From positions 2,356,001-2,420,000 of the forward strand of contig NZ_BAAAPK010000001.1 in assembly GCF_039531105.1 (NCBI RefSeq): a DNA stretch of 64,000 bases, written 5' to 3'. The notes under the pieces were generated by a model. It worked only from the letters and a program-made list of their open reading frames with translations. It made no database searches and had not been told where the DNA came from. Shown in pieces: positions 26,278 to 34,159 of this stretch. The stretch is from Microbacterium lacus. Its GTDB lineage: Bacteria > Actinomycetota > Actinomycetes > Actinomycetales > Microbacteriaceae. The first letter of the stretch is position 1. Every line of letters begins with the position of its first letter. The position numbers and the translations under genes are program-made.

Positions 26278-27312
26278 TCACGCCGCTCCGTCGAACATGC
26301 TCGTGACCGAGCCGTCCTCGAAGACCTCGTGGATCGCGCGGGCGAGCAGCGGGGCGATCGGAAGGATCGTCAGCGACGGGAAGCGCTTCTCGGCCGGGAT
26401 CGGGACCGTGTCCGTGACGACGACCTCGTCGATCGCCTCGGACTGGAGGCGCTCGGCCGCCGGGTCACTGAAGATCGCGTGCGTCGCCGCCACGATGACC
26501 CGCTCCGCGCCGTTCTTCTTCAGCGCCTCGGCGGCCTTCACGATCGTGCCGCCGGTGTCGATCATGTCGTCCACGAGGAGGCACACCCGGCCGTCGACCT
26601 GGCCGACGATCTCGTTGACGGTGACCTGGTTGGCCACGTTCGGGTCGCGGCGCTTGTGGATGATCGCGAGAGGGGCGCCGAGACTGTCCGACCACGTGTC
26701 CGCGACACGCACCCGACCGGTGTCGGGCGAGACGACCGTGAGCTTCGCGCGGTCCTCCGTCGACAGATTCTGCTCGAAGTACTCCAGCAGCACGGGCTTG
26801 GCGAAGAGGTGATCGACGGGGCCGTCGAAGAAGCCCTGGATCTGCGCGGCGTGCAGGTCGACGCTCATGACCCGGTCGGCGCCGGCCGTCTTGAGCAGGT
26901 CCGCCACGAGGCGGGCGCTGATCGGCTCGCGTCCGCGGCTCTTCTTGTCCTGGCGCGAGTACGGGTAGTAGGGGGCCACGACCGTGATCCGCTTCGCAGA
27001 GGCCCGCTTGGCGGCATCCAACATGATGAGCGTCTCCATGAGCCACTCGTTCACGGGCGGACCGAAGCTCTGGATCAGGAAGAAGTCGCACCCGCGGATG
27101 GACACCTCGAAGCGCGTGAGGATCTCACCCGAGGCGAACGTGCGGTACTCGGTCGGGACGAGCTCGGTGCCGAGCGCCGCGGCGACGTCCGCGGACAGGT
27201 CGGGGTGCGACCTGCCGGAGGCGACGACCAGACGCTTCTTGGTCTTGGCGACCAGTCCGGGGGCGATGTCGTTCGCCCGGTCCAGGACGACCGTCTTATT
27301 CTTGCGCGCCAT
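26278..27312 (-). CDS. prs: Ribose-phosphate pyrophosphokinase (PRPP synthetase)
   Basis: Makes PRPP from ribose 5-phosphate and ATP for nucleotide, His and Trp synthesis. 344 residues, with an N-terminal extension (MARKNKTVVLDRANDIAPGL) that I recognise from Microbacteriaceae homologues. Landmarks: YYPYSRQDKKSRGREPISAR, SVDLHAAQIQGFFDGPVDHL, VVSPDTGRVRVADTW, and the PRPP loop LLVDDMIDTGGTIVKAA. ATG 27312 lies inside the end of glmU, a 17-bp overlap, so the two are translated from one message. Confidence 0.97.
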   Translation of the reverse strand: MARKNKTVVLDRANDIAPGLVAKTKKRLVVASGRSHPDLSADVAAALGTELVPTEYRTFASGEILTRFEVSIRGCDFFLIQSFGPPVNEWLMETLIMLDAAKRASAKRITVVAPYYPYSRQDKKSRGREPISARLVADLLKTAGADRVMSVDLHAAQIQGFFDGPVDHLFAKPVLLEYFEQNLSTEDRAKLTVVSPDTGRVRVADTWSDSLGAPLAIIHKRRDPNVANQVTVNEIVGQVDGRVCLLVDDMIDTGGTIVKAAEALKKNGAERVIVAATHAIFSDPAAERLQSEAIDEVVVTDTVPIPAEKRFPSLTILPIAPLLARAIHEVFEDGSVTSMFDGAA

Positions 27313-28765
27313 CGTCCGCTTTCTGTGCGGACCGGGCTTTCGCGGCAGCGTCGGCCGCCGCGGTGCCCGGTCGGTTCGTCTCGACCCACCCCTCGACGTT
27401 GCGCTGAGGGGCCACGCTGAGCGCCAGGGCACCGGCGGGCACATCCTTGCGGATCACCGCTCCGGCCCCGGTCTTCGCGCCTTCACCGATCCTAACGGGC
27501 GCCACGAACACGTTGTGCGACCCGGTGTGCACCTCGTCGCCGATCTCGGTGCGATGCTTGGCGATGTCGTCGTAATTCGCGGTGATCGCGCCCGCTCCCA
27601 GGTTCACGCCGGTGCCGATCGTCGTGTCGCCGATGTACGACAGGTGCGGCACCTTGCTGCGCGCGCCGATCGTGGAGTTCTTGGTCTCCACGAACGTGCC
27701 GATCTTGCCCTTCTCGCCGAGATACGTGCCGGGGCGCAGATAGGCGAAGGGTCCGACGGTGGCACCGGCGCCGATGACCGCCAGGGTCGCGTCCGTCCGC
27801 GTGACGGTGGCGTTCTCCCCCACTTCGCAGTCGACCAGGCTCGTGTCGGGGCCGACCGTCGCTCCCGCGGCGATCGCGGTGGAGCGGAGGATGTGCGTTC
27901 CCGGGAGCACGGTGACGTCCGGCGCGAGGCTCGCGGTGACATCGATCCAGGTGGAGGCCGGATCGAGGATCGTCGCGCCCTCCAGCTGCCAGCGACGCAC
28001 CGTCCGGGCGTTCAGCAGGCGGGCAGCTTCCGAGAGCTGCACCCGATCGTTCACACCGAGCGCTGCTGCGGCATCGGACGCCTGCGAGATGCCGACCGCG
28101 AGCCGCGAGTCCCGGAGAAGGCCGACGACATCGGTGAGGTAGCGCTCGCCCTGCGCATTCGCGGTGCCGACGAGCGAGAGGTGCGCGCGCAGCGCGGGCG
28201 CCTGGAAGACGTACACCCCGGCGTTGATCTCGGTGATCTCCGCCTCGGCATCCGTCGCGTCCTTCTGCTCGACGATGCGCTGCACGCCGCCCACGGAATC
28301 GCGCACGATCCGGCCATAGCCGGTCGCGTCCGCGACGACGGCACTCAGAACGGTGGCCGCCGCACCGCTTGCGCGGTGCGCACGGACGAGGCCGGCCAGC
28401 GTCTCGTCGTCCAGGAGCGGCACGTCGCCGCTCAGGACGAGCACATCGCCCGAGAAGTCGGGTACCCGCGCGAGGGCGACCTCGACGGCTCGGCCGGTGC
28501 CCGGGATCTCGTCCTGGTCGACCACGAGGATCTCGGGCGCGATGTCGAGGACGGCGTCGGCGACGAGGTCGCGTTCGTGGCGGACGACCACGAGGATGTT
28601 CGCCGGCTCCAGGTTCCGCGCGGTGTCCAGCACGTGCCCGAGGAGCGGTCGACCCCCGATGCGGTGCAGCACCTTCGGCAGGGAGGACTTCATCCGGGTG
28701 CCCTGTCCTGCGGCGAGGATGATGACGGCGAGTTCCGGCGCGTCCGTGCTGTGCGTGTTCGACAT
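27296..28765 (-). CDS. glmU: Bifunctional N-acetylglucosamine-1-P uridyltransferase / glucosamine-1-P acetyltransferase
   Basis: 489 residues. The N-terminal uridyltransferase domain has ILAAGQGTRMKSSLPKVLH and VLSGDVPLLDD; the C-terminal acetyltransferase domain is a left-handed beta-helix (VGPFAYLRPGTYLGEKGKIG, NLGAGAITANYDDIAKHRT). It makes UDP-GlcNAc for peptidoglycan. The only sensible start is ATG 28765, which lies a single base after the 3' end of tRNA-Gln; the frame upstream passes through the tRNA. There is therefore no room for an independent leader or ribosome-binding site. Confidence 0.96.
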   Translation of the reverse strand: MSNTHSTDAPELAVIILAAGQGTRMKSSLPKVLHRIGGRPLLGHVLDTARNLEPANILVVVRHERDLVADAVLDIAPEILVVDQDEIPGTGRAVEVALARVPDFSGDVLVLSGDVPLLDDETLAGLVRAHRASGAAATVLSAVVADATGYGRIVRDSVGGVQRIVEQKDATDAEAEITEINAGVYVFQAPALRAHLSLVGTANAQGERYLTDVVGLLRDSRLAVGISQASDAAAALGVNDRVQLSEAARLLNARTVRRWQLEGATILDPASTWIDVTASLAPDVTVLPGTHILRSTAIAAGATVGPDTSLVDCEVGENATVTRTDATLAVIGAGATVGPFAYLRPGTYLGEKGKIGTFVETKNSTIGARSKVPHLSYIGDTTIGTGVNLGAGAITANYDDIAKHRTEIGDEVHTGSHNVFVAPVRIGEGAKTGAGAVIRKDVPAGALALSVAPQRNVEGWVETNRPGTAAADAAAKARSAQKADDGAQE

Positions 28766-28766
28766 G

Positions 28767-28838
28767 CTCCGCCGCCAGGATTCGAACCTGGACTTAACAG
28801 CTCCAAAGGCTGTCGTGCTGCCGTTACACCACGGCGGA
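28767..28838 (-). tRNA. tRNA-Gln (anticodon TTG)
   Basis: 72-nt cloverleaf on the minus strand: acceptor stem TCCGCCG / CGGCGGA with discriminator G, D arm GTGT / GCAC, anticodon arm ACAGC-CTTTGGA-GCTGT with anticodon TTG, variable loop TAAGT, and T arm CCAGG-TTCGAAT-CCTGG. CCA is not encoded. Its 3' end is separated from the glmU start codon by one base. Confidence 0.97.
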
Positions 28839-28916
28839 CCACGGCCCCGGCATCCGCCCGGACCGCGCGTCAAGTCTGCCAGACGGTTGCACCCGCACCC
28901 CTGTCGCGCGGCTCGT

Positions 28917-28992
28917 GTGAAAGCACGGGGAGATTTCGGCTCAGCCGGGCCGTCGCGGAGTCGCAGCGTGCGATTTCTCCCCGGCGTTTCAC
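28917..28992. repeat. Imperfect 76-bp inverted repeat upstream of tRNA-Gln and MarR
   Basis: Arms starting GTGAAAGCACGGGGAGA and its inverse TCTCCCCGGCGTTTCAC pair at about 17 of 22 positions, with perfect GTGAAA and GGGGAGA blocks. A small CGGCT-CA-GCCG hairpin is in the loop. The gap is divergent (tRNA-Gln leftward, MarR rightward), so it cannot be a terminator for a flanking gene. Confidence 0.5.
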
Positions 28993-29046
28993 GGGAAGAC
29001 GGCGTGCGGGCCCCGGGGAGGCGCACGGCGGGCTCGGCGACCCCGG

Positions 29047-29052
29047 GATAAT
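29047..29052 (+). promoter_or_regulatory. Leaderless -10 hexamer of the MarR gene at 29059
   Basis: GATAAT, 6 nt before ATG 29059. No ribosome-binding site is present. Confidence 0.55.
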
Positions 29053-29058
29053 GGGCGC

Positions 29059-29556
29059 ATGGGCCACGAGAGCGACGAAGTCGACCGGATCGTGCAGGCG
29101 TGGATGGCCCAGCGCCCCGACCTGGACTTCTCGCCCCTCGAAGTCCTCTCGCGCGTGGACCGGCTCTCGCGCCACCTCGACCGCGCCCGCCGGGACGCGT
29201 TCCGTCGCAGCGACCTCGAGCCGTGGGAGTGGGACGTGCTGTCGGCGCTCCGGCGCGCCGGGGAGCCGTTCCAGCTGAGCCCCAAGGCCCTCCTGCAGCA
29301 GACGCTGGTCTCCAGCGGCACGATGACGAACCGCATCGACCGGCTCGTGGGCCGCCGCCTCGTGCACCGCGAGGCCGACCCGGACGACGGGCGCAGCATC
29401 CTGGTCACGCTGACCGGGGACGGGCGCACGCGGGTGGATGCCGCCATCACGCGTCTCGTCGACGCAGAGGCGCTGCTGCTGGACACACTCTCGCGGTCGG
29501 ACCGGGACCGCCTCGCGAGCCTGCTGCGCAAGCTCAGCCTCGGCTTCGACACCTGA
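29059..29556 (+). CDS. MarR-family transcriptional regulator
   Basis: 165-residue winged-helix regulator. N-terminal helix (VDRIVQAWMAQRPDLDFSP), DNA-recognition segment PFQLSPKALLQQTLVSSGTM then [16 protein letters not shown], wing DPDDGRSILVTLTGDG, C-terminal dimerisation helix. The fold and order match MarR/SlyA. Followed at 33 bp by the atypical dehydrogenase, which has its own TAGAAT just before its start, so co-regulation is possible but not shown. Ligand unknown. Confidence 0.93.
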   Translation: MGHESDEVDRIVQAWMAQRPDLDFSPLEVLSRVDRLSRHLDRARRDAFRRSDLEPWEWDVLSALRRAGEPFQLSPKALLQQTLVSSGTMTNRIDRLVGRRLVHREADPDDGRSILVTLTGDGRTRVDAAITRLVDAEALLLDTLSRSDRDRLASLLRKLSLGFDT

Positions 29557-29588
29557 AGCGGGGCCGCGCGGGCCGGATAGAATTCCGT

Positions 29589-31067
29589 GTGCCCTCCGTC
29601 GATGACTCTTCCGCCGTCCCCCCGAGCGGCATCGACCCCGCCGAACTGGAGATCACCCTCCGCGTCCTCGGCCGCCTGCACGAGGTCGACGAGACGCACC
29701 CCGACTACGTCACGGTCCGTCGCGCGACGGCCGCCATGTTCAAGTCGGCCAAGAAGGAGCGGCGGCTCGCGAAGCGCGCCGAGATCGCCGAAGCCGACCG
29801 CGCGGTGATCGCCGCCACGGCGACCGGTGCGCCCGACCGGATCGACGACGAGACGCGGGGCATCCCGCTGGAGACCCGCGCGACCGCGCCGACGGCCGGC
29901 ACCCTGCGCGTCGCCCGACCGTGCTACATCTGCAAGCAGCCCTACACGCAGGTCGACGCGTTCTACCACCAGCTCTGCCCCGCGTGCGCGGCGATGAGCC
30001 ACGCCAAACGCGACGCGCGGACGGACCTGAGCGGAAAGCGGGCCCTGCTGACCGGCGGTCGCGCCAAGATCGGCATGTACATCGCACTGCGGCTCCTTCG
30101 CGACGGCGCGCACACGACGATCACCACGCGCTTCCCTCGCGACGCGGTCCGGCGGTTCTCGAGCCTGCCGGACTCCGCCGAGTGGATCGACCGCCTGCGC
30201 GTCGTGGGCATCGACCTGCGCGACCCGGCCCAGGTGATCGGGCTCGCGGAGTCCGTCGCAGAGCAGGGGCCGTTGGACATCCTGATCAACAACGCGACCC
30301 AGACCGTGCGGCGCTCCCCCGGCGCCTACCAGCCGCTCGTGGATGCCGAGCTCGCGCCGCTGCCCGACGGTCCGCTGCCCGAACTCGTGACGTTCGGGCA
30401 CACGAATGACGCGCACCCTCTCGCGCTCGCGCAGTCCGTCAGCGCCCACCCGATCCTCGCCGCCGCCGCCGCGAAAGCCGAAGAGCTCACCGAGCAGGCC
30501 ATGGCCGCGGGCTCCAGTTCGCTGGACCGCCTCGCCGCCGGCACCGCGATCGACGCGGGCGGACTCGTCCCGGACCTCCACGACGTGAACTCGTGGACGC
30601 AGCACGTGCAGGAAGTGGACCCGCTCGAGATGCTCGAGGTGCAGCTCGCGAACACGACCGCCCCGTTCCTGCTCGTGTCCAAGCTCCGGCCGTCGATGGC
30701 GGCGAGCCCGGCGCGGCGGAAGTACGTCGTGAACGTCAGCGCGATGGAGGGCGTGTTCGGTCGCGGCTACAAGGGTCCCGGGCATCCGCACACGAACATG
30801 GCGAAGGCCGCGGTGAACATGCTGACGCGCACGAGCGCGCGGGAGATGTTCGAGACGGACGGCATCCTCATGACGAGCGTGGACACCGGATGGATCACCG
30901 ACGAGCGACCGCATCCGACGAAAGTGCGGCTCGCCGAAGAGGGCTTCCACGCACCCCTGGATCTCGTGGACGGCGCCGCACGCGTGTACGACCCCATCGT
31001 GCGCGGCGAAGCCGGTGAGGACGTGTTCGGGGTTTTCCTGAAGGACTACGCGGTCGGCAGCTGGTGA
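29589..31067 (+). CDS. Atypical short-chain dehydrogenase with N-terminal zinc ribbon
   Basis: 492 residues. Residues about 1-100 are helical and unassigned; CYICKQPYTQVDAFYHQLC then PACAAM (about 114-138) gives a CxxC-n-CxxC zinc ribbon; the rest is Rossmann-like with LLTGGRAKIGMYIALRLL for NAD(P), LDILINNATQTVRR (the SDR NNA motif) and YVVNVSAMEGVFGRGY with the catalytic Ser position. The usual YxxxK appears as TNMAK, so the catalytic tyrosine is replaced by threonine. I recognise the family as widespread but cannot name a reaction. GTG 29589; TAGAAT (29578-29583) ends 5 nt before it. Confidence 0.85.
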   Translation: MPSVDDSSAVPPSGIDPAELEITLRVLGRLHEVDETHPDYVTVRRATAAMFKSAKKERRLAKRAEIAEADRAVIAATATGAPDRIDDETRGIPLETRATAPTAGTLRVARPCYICKQPYTQVDAFYHQLCPACAAMSHAKRDARTDLSGKRALLTGGRAKIGMYIALRLLRDGAHTTITTRFPRDAVRRFSSLPDSAEWIDRLRVVGIDLRDPAQVIGLAESVAEQGPLDILINNATQTVRRSPGAYQPLVDAELAPLPDGPLPELVTFGHTNDAHPLALAQSVSAHPILAAAAAKAEELTEQAMAAGSSSLDRLAAGTAIDAGGLVPDLHDVNSWTQHVQEVDPLEMLEVQLANTTAPFLLVSKLRPSMAASPARRKYVVNVSAMEGVFGRGYKGPGHPHTNMAKAAVNMLTRTSAREMFETDGILMTSVDTGWITDERPHPTKVRLAEEGFHAPLDLVDGAARVYDPIVRGEAGEDVFGVFLKDYAVGSW

Positions 31068-31282
31068 CGCACTCCGCGGACTTCCTGCGCGGCATCCCGA
31101 TCGGCACACGCGTCGTGGCGCGCTACCTGCTGCCTGACGGGAGCGCGACGGACGCGCTCGGCGAGCTCCGCGAACGGGATGCCGTCAGCGTCGTGATCGA
31201 GACGCGTCGGGGGCTTCAGCGCGTGGGCCTGGCGACCGTGGTCGCCGCGAAGGCGGTTCCGCCGCCCCCGCGCCCGCGCTGA
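31064..31282 (+). CDS. Small SH3-like protein (Rv0428c N-terminal domain type)
   Basis: 72 residues: FLRGIPIGTRVVARYLLPDG, then DALGELRERDAVSVVIETRRG, a compact beta-barrel pattern like the SH3-type domain at the N-terminus of the mycobacterial GNAT acetyltransferase Rv0428c. Here it stands alone without the acetyltransferase. The GTG at 31064 overlaps the dehydrogenase stop as GTGA, so it is cotranslated with that gene. Relationship to Rv0428c is from memory and moderately sure. Confidence 0.7.
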   Translation: MTHSADFLRGIPIGTRVVARYLLPDGSATDALGELRERDAVSVVIETRRGLQRVGLATVVAAKAVPPPPRPR

Positions 31283-31288
31283 GGCGGA

Positions 31289-33085
31289 TCAGACGAGCTC
31301 GGACAGCTCCAGCCAGCGCTCCTCGAGCTCAGACACCTCGGTCTCGAGCTCCCGCAGGGTCGCCGTCTGCGCGGCGACGCCGGTGTAGTCGTTCTGATCG
31401 TGTTCGGCGATCTTCACGTGCGCGGCGTCGATCAGCGTCGCGAGCTTCGCGAGCCGTCGCTCGATCGCACCGACCTCCTTCTGCGCGGCGCGCAGCTCGG
31501 CGCCGGTGAGACCGGTGGACGCGGGGGCTGAGGCCGAAGCGGATGCCGCGGCGGCGGCATCCGCCTGCTCTTCCTGCCTGTGCCGCAGGCGGAGATACTC
31601 GTCGACGCCTCCGGGAAGGTGCCGGAGGCGGCCGCCCAAGATCGCATACTGCTGGTCGGTGACGCGCTCGATGAAGTACCGGTCGTGCGAGACGACCAGG
31701 AGCGTCCCCGGCCAGGAGTCCAGCAGATCCTCGATCGCCGCGAGCATGTCGGTATCGAGGTCGTTCGTCGGCTCGTCGAGGATGAGGACGTTGGGCTGGT
31801 CCAGGAGCACGAGCAGGAGCTGCAGGCGCCGCTTCTGACCGCCGGAGAGATCCTTCACGGGAGTGGAGAGCTGGGCGCTCGAGAAGCCCATGCGCTCCAG
31901 AAGCTGCCCGGGGGTCAGATCCTGCGCCTTGGATCCGGTGCCGAACGTGTAGGTCGTACGGAGGCGCTCGAGGACGACCCGCACGGGATCGTCCAGATGC
32001 GCCTCGAGCTCGTCCAGGCGCTGCGTGAGGGTGGCCACCTTCACGGTCTTGCCCCGCTTGACCCGCCCCGACGTCGGCTGGACGGAGCCGGCCACGAGCC
32101 CCAGGAGGGTCGACTTGCCCGCGCCGTTCACCCCGAGGATGCCGGTGCGCTCGCCCGGCGCGATCCGCCATTCCACGTCGGTGAGGATGGGACGCTCGTA
32201 CGCGACCGAGACGTCCAGGAGGTCGACGACGTCCTTGCCGAGTCGCGAGACGGCGAGCGAGCGGAGGGCGACGGGGTCGCGGATCTCCGGGACGTCGGCG
32301 ATGAGCGCGTTCGCCGCGTCGATGCGGAACTGGGGCTTGGAGGTGCGCGCGGGCGCTCCACGCCGCAGCCATGCCAGCTCCTTGCGGGCGAGGTTCTGCC
32401 GCTTGGCCTCGGAAGCGGCCGCCATGCGGTCGCGCTCGACGCGCTGGAGGATGTACGCCGCGTAACCGCCCTCGAACGGTTCGACGATGCGGTCGTGCAC
32501 CTCCCACGTGCGGGTGCAGACCTCGTCGAGGAACCACCGGTCGTGCGTGACGACGAGGAGCGCCCCGGAATTCGGCGCCCAGCGGCGCTTGAGGTGCTCG
32601 GCGAGCCAGGCGATCGCCTCGACATCGAGGTGGTTGGTGGGCTCGTCGAGCATGAGGACGTCATGGTCGCCGATCAGCAGCTTCGCCAGCGCGACGCGGC
32701 GCCGCTGACCACCGGAGAGGTCGGAGATCGGCGCGTTCCAGTCGAAGCCCGAGAGCAGGCCCGCGGTCACGTCGCGCACCCGCGGATCACCCGCCCACTC
32801 GTGCTCGGGAAGATCGCCCACCACGGCGCGGGCGACCGTGTCGCCATCGTCGAGCGTGTCGCCCTGGTCGAGCACACCGACGCTGACGCCACGGCGGACG
32901 GTCACGCGACCCCCGTCGGGCTCGAGTCGCCCGGCGAGCATCGCGAGGAGGCTGGACTTGCCGTCGCCGTTGCGACCGACGACGCCGATGCGGTCGCCCT
33001 CGTCGACGCCGAGCGAGACGGAGTCGAAGATGATGCGCGTGGGGAACTCGAGTTGCAGGGCCTCGGCCCCGAGAAGATGTGCCAT
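31289..33085 (-). CDS. ABC-F family ATPase (Uup-like)
   Basis: 598 residues, two ABC ATPase domains without membrane segments. Domain 1: Walker A GRNGDGKSSLLAM, signature LSGGQRRRVALAK, Walker B VLMLDEPTNHLD. Domain 2: GVNGAGKSTLLGL, LSGGQKRRLQLLL, VLILDEPTNDLD. A linker follows domain 1 and a C-terminal coiled coil (from EVGAIERRLAKLATLID to the end) resembles that of Uup. ABC-F proteins act on the ribosome; a role in resistance is not indicated by this sequence. ATG 33085 with GGGAGGG upstream and TACCCT 9 nt before the start. Confidence 0.93.
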   Translation of the reverse strand: MAHLLGAEALQLEFPTRIIFDSVSLGVDEGDRIGVVGRNGDGKSSLLAMLAGRLEPDGGRVTVRRGVSVGVLDQGDTLDDGDTVARAVVGDLPEHEWAGDPRVRDVTAGLLSGFDWNAPISDLSGGQRRRVALAKLLIGDHDVLMLDEPTNHLDVEAIAWLAEHLKRRWAPNSGALLVVTHDRWFLDEVCTRTWEVHDRIVEPFEGGYAAYILQRVERDRMAAASEAKRQNLARKELAWLRRGAPARTSKPQFRIDAANALIADVPEIRDPVALRSLAVSRLGKDVVDLLDVSVAYERPILTDVEWRIAPGERTGILGVNGAGKSTLLGLVAGSVQPTSGRVKRGKTVKVATLTQRLDELEAHLDDPVRVVLERLRTTYTFGTGSKAQDLTPGQLLERMGFSSAQLSTPVKDLSGGQKRRLQLLLVLLDQPNVLILDEPTNDLDTDMLAAIEDLLDSWPGTLLVVSHDRYFIERVTDQQYAILGGRLRHLPGGVDEYLRLRHRQEEQADAAAAASASASAPASTGLTGAELRAAQKEVGAIERRLAKLATLIDAAHVKIAEHDQNDYTGVAAQTATLRELETEVSELEERWLELSELV

Positions 33086-33115
33086 GTCCCTCCCAGGGTA
33101 GTCGGCCGCGAAAAG

Positions 33116-33188
33116 CCGCGAGACTGCAACGGGCGTCCGAGACTGAGGGGATCACCCGCAGTCTCGGCGCTCCGCTGCAGTCTCGCGG
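33116..33188 (-). repeat. 73-bp nested inverted repeat between the Opu operon and ABC-F
   Basis: Outer arms CCGCGAGACTGCA / TGCAGTCTCGCGG (13 bp, perfect) and inner arms CCGAGACTG / CAGTCTCGG (9 bp, perfect). The octamer CGAGACTG therefore appears four times, twice in each orientation. On the minus strand the element follows the Opu substrate-binding gene by 20 nt and runs into CTTTTCG, so it may terminate that operon just ahead of the ABC-F promoter. Confidence 0.75.
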
Positions 33189-33207
33189 AAGGGCCGTCAG
33201 GGCCGGA

Positions 33208-34125
33208 TCAGATCAGGCCGTTCTCGGTGAGCCAGGCCGTCGCGATGTCGGGCGTGGACTCCTGGTCGACCGTGCTCTGCACGTTCAGCGCAACCAGACC
33301 CTCGGGAGTGAGCGCCGCGCTGATCTCGTTGATGATCTCGGCCGCACCGTCGGGCAGCTCTCCGCTGACGACCGGGACGACGTTCGAGGCGAGGAACAGA
33401 CCCTCGGGGTCTTCGAGCACGACGAGGTCGTCGGTCTGGATGCGGGGGTCGGCCGTGTAGACGTTCGCGACCTGGATCGTGTTCGCCAGGAGCGCCTCGA
33501 CCGTGGTATCCGCGGTCGGGGAGAACGCGACGGTCACACCGTACGTGTCCAGGAGCCCGGTGGGTCCGTAGGGGCGCTCGGCGAGCTCGGGTGCGCCGCC
33601 GAGGGTGAGCGGGGTGGTCACGTTCGCGAGGTCGCCGATCTCGACGAGCGAGTTCTCATCGGCGAATGCCTTCGTCACGGTGTAGGAGTCCTGGTCGGTC
33701 GCGGTGGACTGGTCCAGCACGCTCAGGCCCTCGGGCAGCGCGTCGGGCAGCGCCGCGTACACCTCGTCGGCGGTGCGCGCCGTCGTCTCGGGGTCGAAGA
33801 ACTGCAGGAGGTTTCCGGAGTACTCGGGGAACAGGGTGATCTCCCCCGCCTCCAGGGCGGGGATGTACGCGTCGCGCTGACCGGAGTTGAACGCGTCGCG
33901 CGACACGTCGAAGCCGGCGTTCTCGAGCGCCTGTGCGTAGATCTCGGCGATGATCTCGTTCGAGTAGTACGCCTGCGAGCCGATGACGATCGTCTCGCCC
34001 CCGGCCGCGGGAGCCTCGGTCTCGGGCGCGAGCGGGTCGCTGGAGGCGCAACCCGAGGCCACGAGTGCGACGCCGGTCAGGATGGCCGCGGTGAAGGCGA
34101 CCTTGGACTTGTTGATGGTGAACAT
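33208..34125 (-). CDS. Osmoprotectant (glycine betaine/choline type) ABC substrate-binding lipoprotein
   Basis: 305 residues. Signal peptide with lipobox-like ASGC (about residue 26), then an OpuAC/OsmF-type periplasmic-binding fold: ETIVIGSQAYYSNEIIAEIYAQ at the N-lobe, ITLFPEYSGNLLQFF, and C-terminal NVQSTVDQESTPDIATAWL. Binds quaternary amines in characterised relatives; this ligand is not determined. ATG 34125 follows GAGGAAAG. Last gene of a four-gene importer operon (ATPase, permease, permease, binding protein). Confidence 0.92.
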   Translation of the reverse strand: MFTINKSKVAFTAAILTGVALVASGCASSDPLAPETEAPAAGGETIVIGSQAYYSNEIIAEIYAQALENAGFDVSRDAFNSGQRDAYIPALEAGEITLFPEYSGNLLQFFDPETTARTADEVYAALPDALPEGLSVLDQSTATDQDSYTVTKAFADENSLVEIGDLANVTTPLTLGGAPELAERPYGPTGLLDTYGVTVAFSPTADTTVEALLANTIQVANVYTADPRIQTDDLVVLEDPEGLFLASNVVPVVSGELPDGAAEIINEISAALTPEGLVALNVQSTVDQESTPDIATAWLTENGLI

Positions 34126-34159
34126 GGTTCTTTCCTCTGTGTGTGGTGGTGCAGGACTT

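Noticed and set aside
28767..28838. tRNA-Gln as an integration site of a mobile element
   Set aside because: No integrase, no direct repeat of the tRNA 3' end and only housekeeping genes on both sides.
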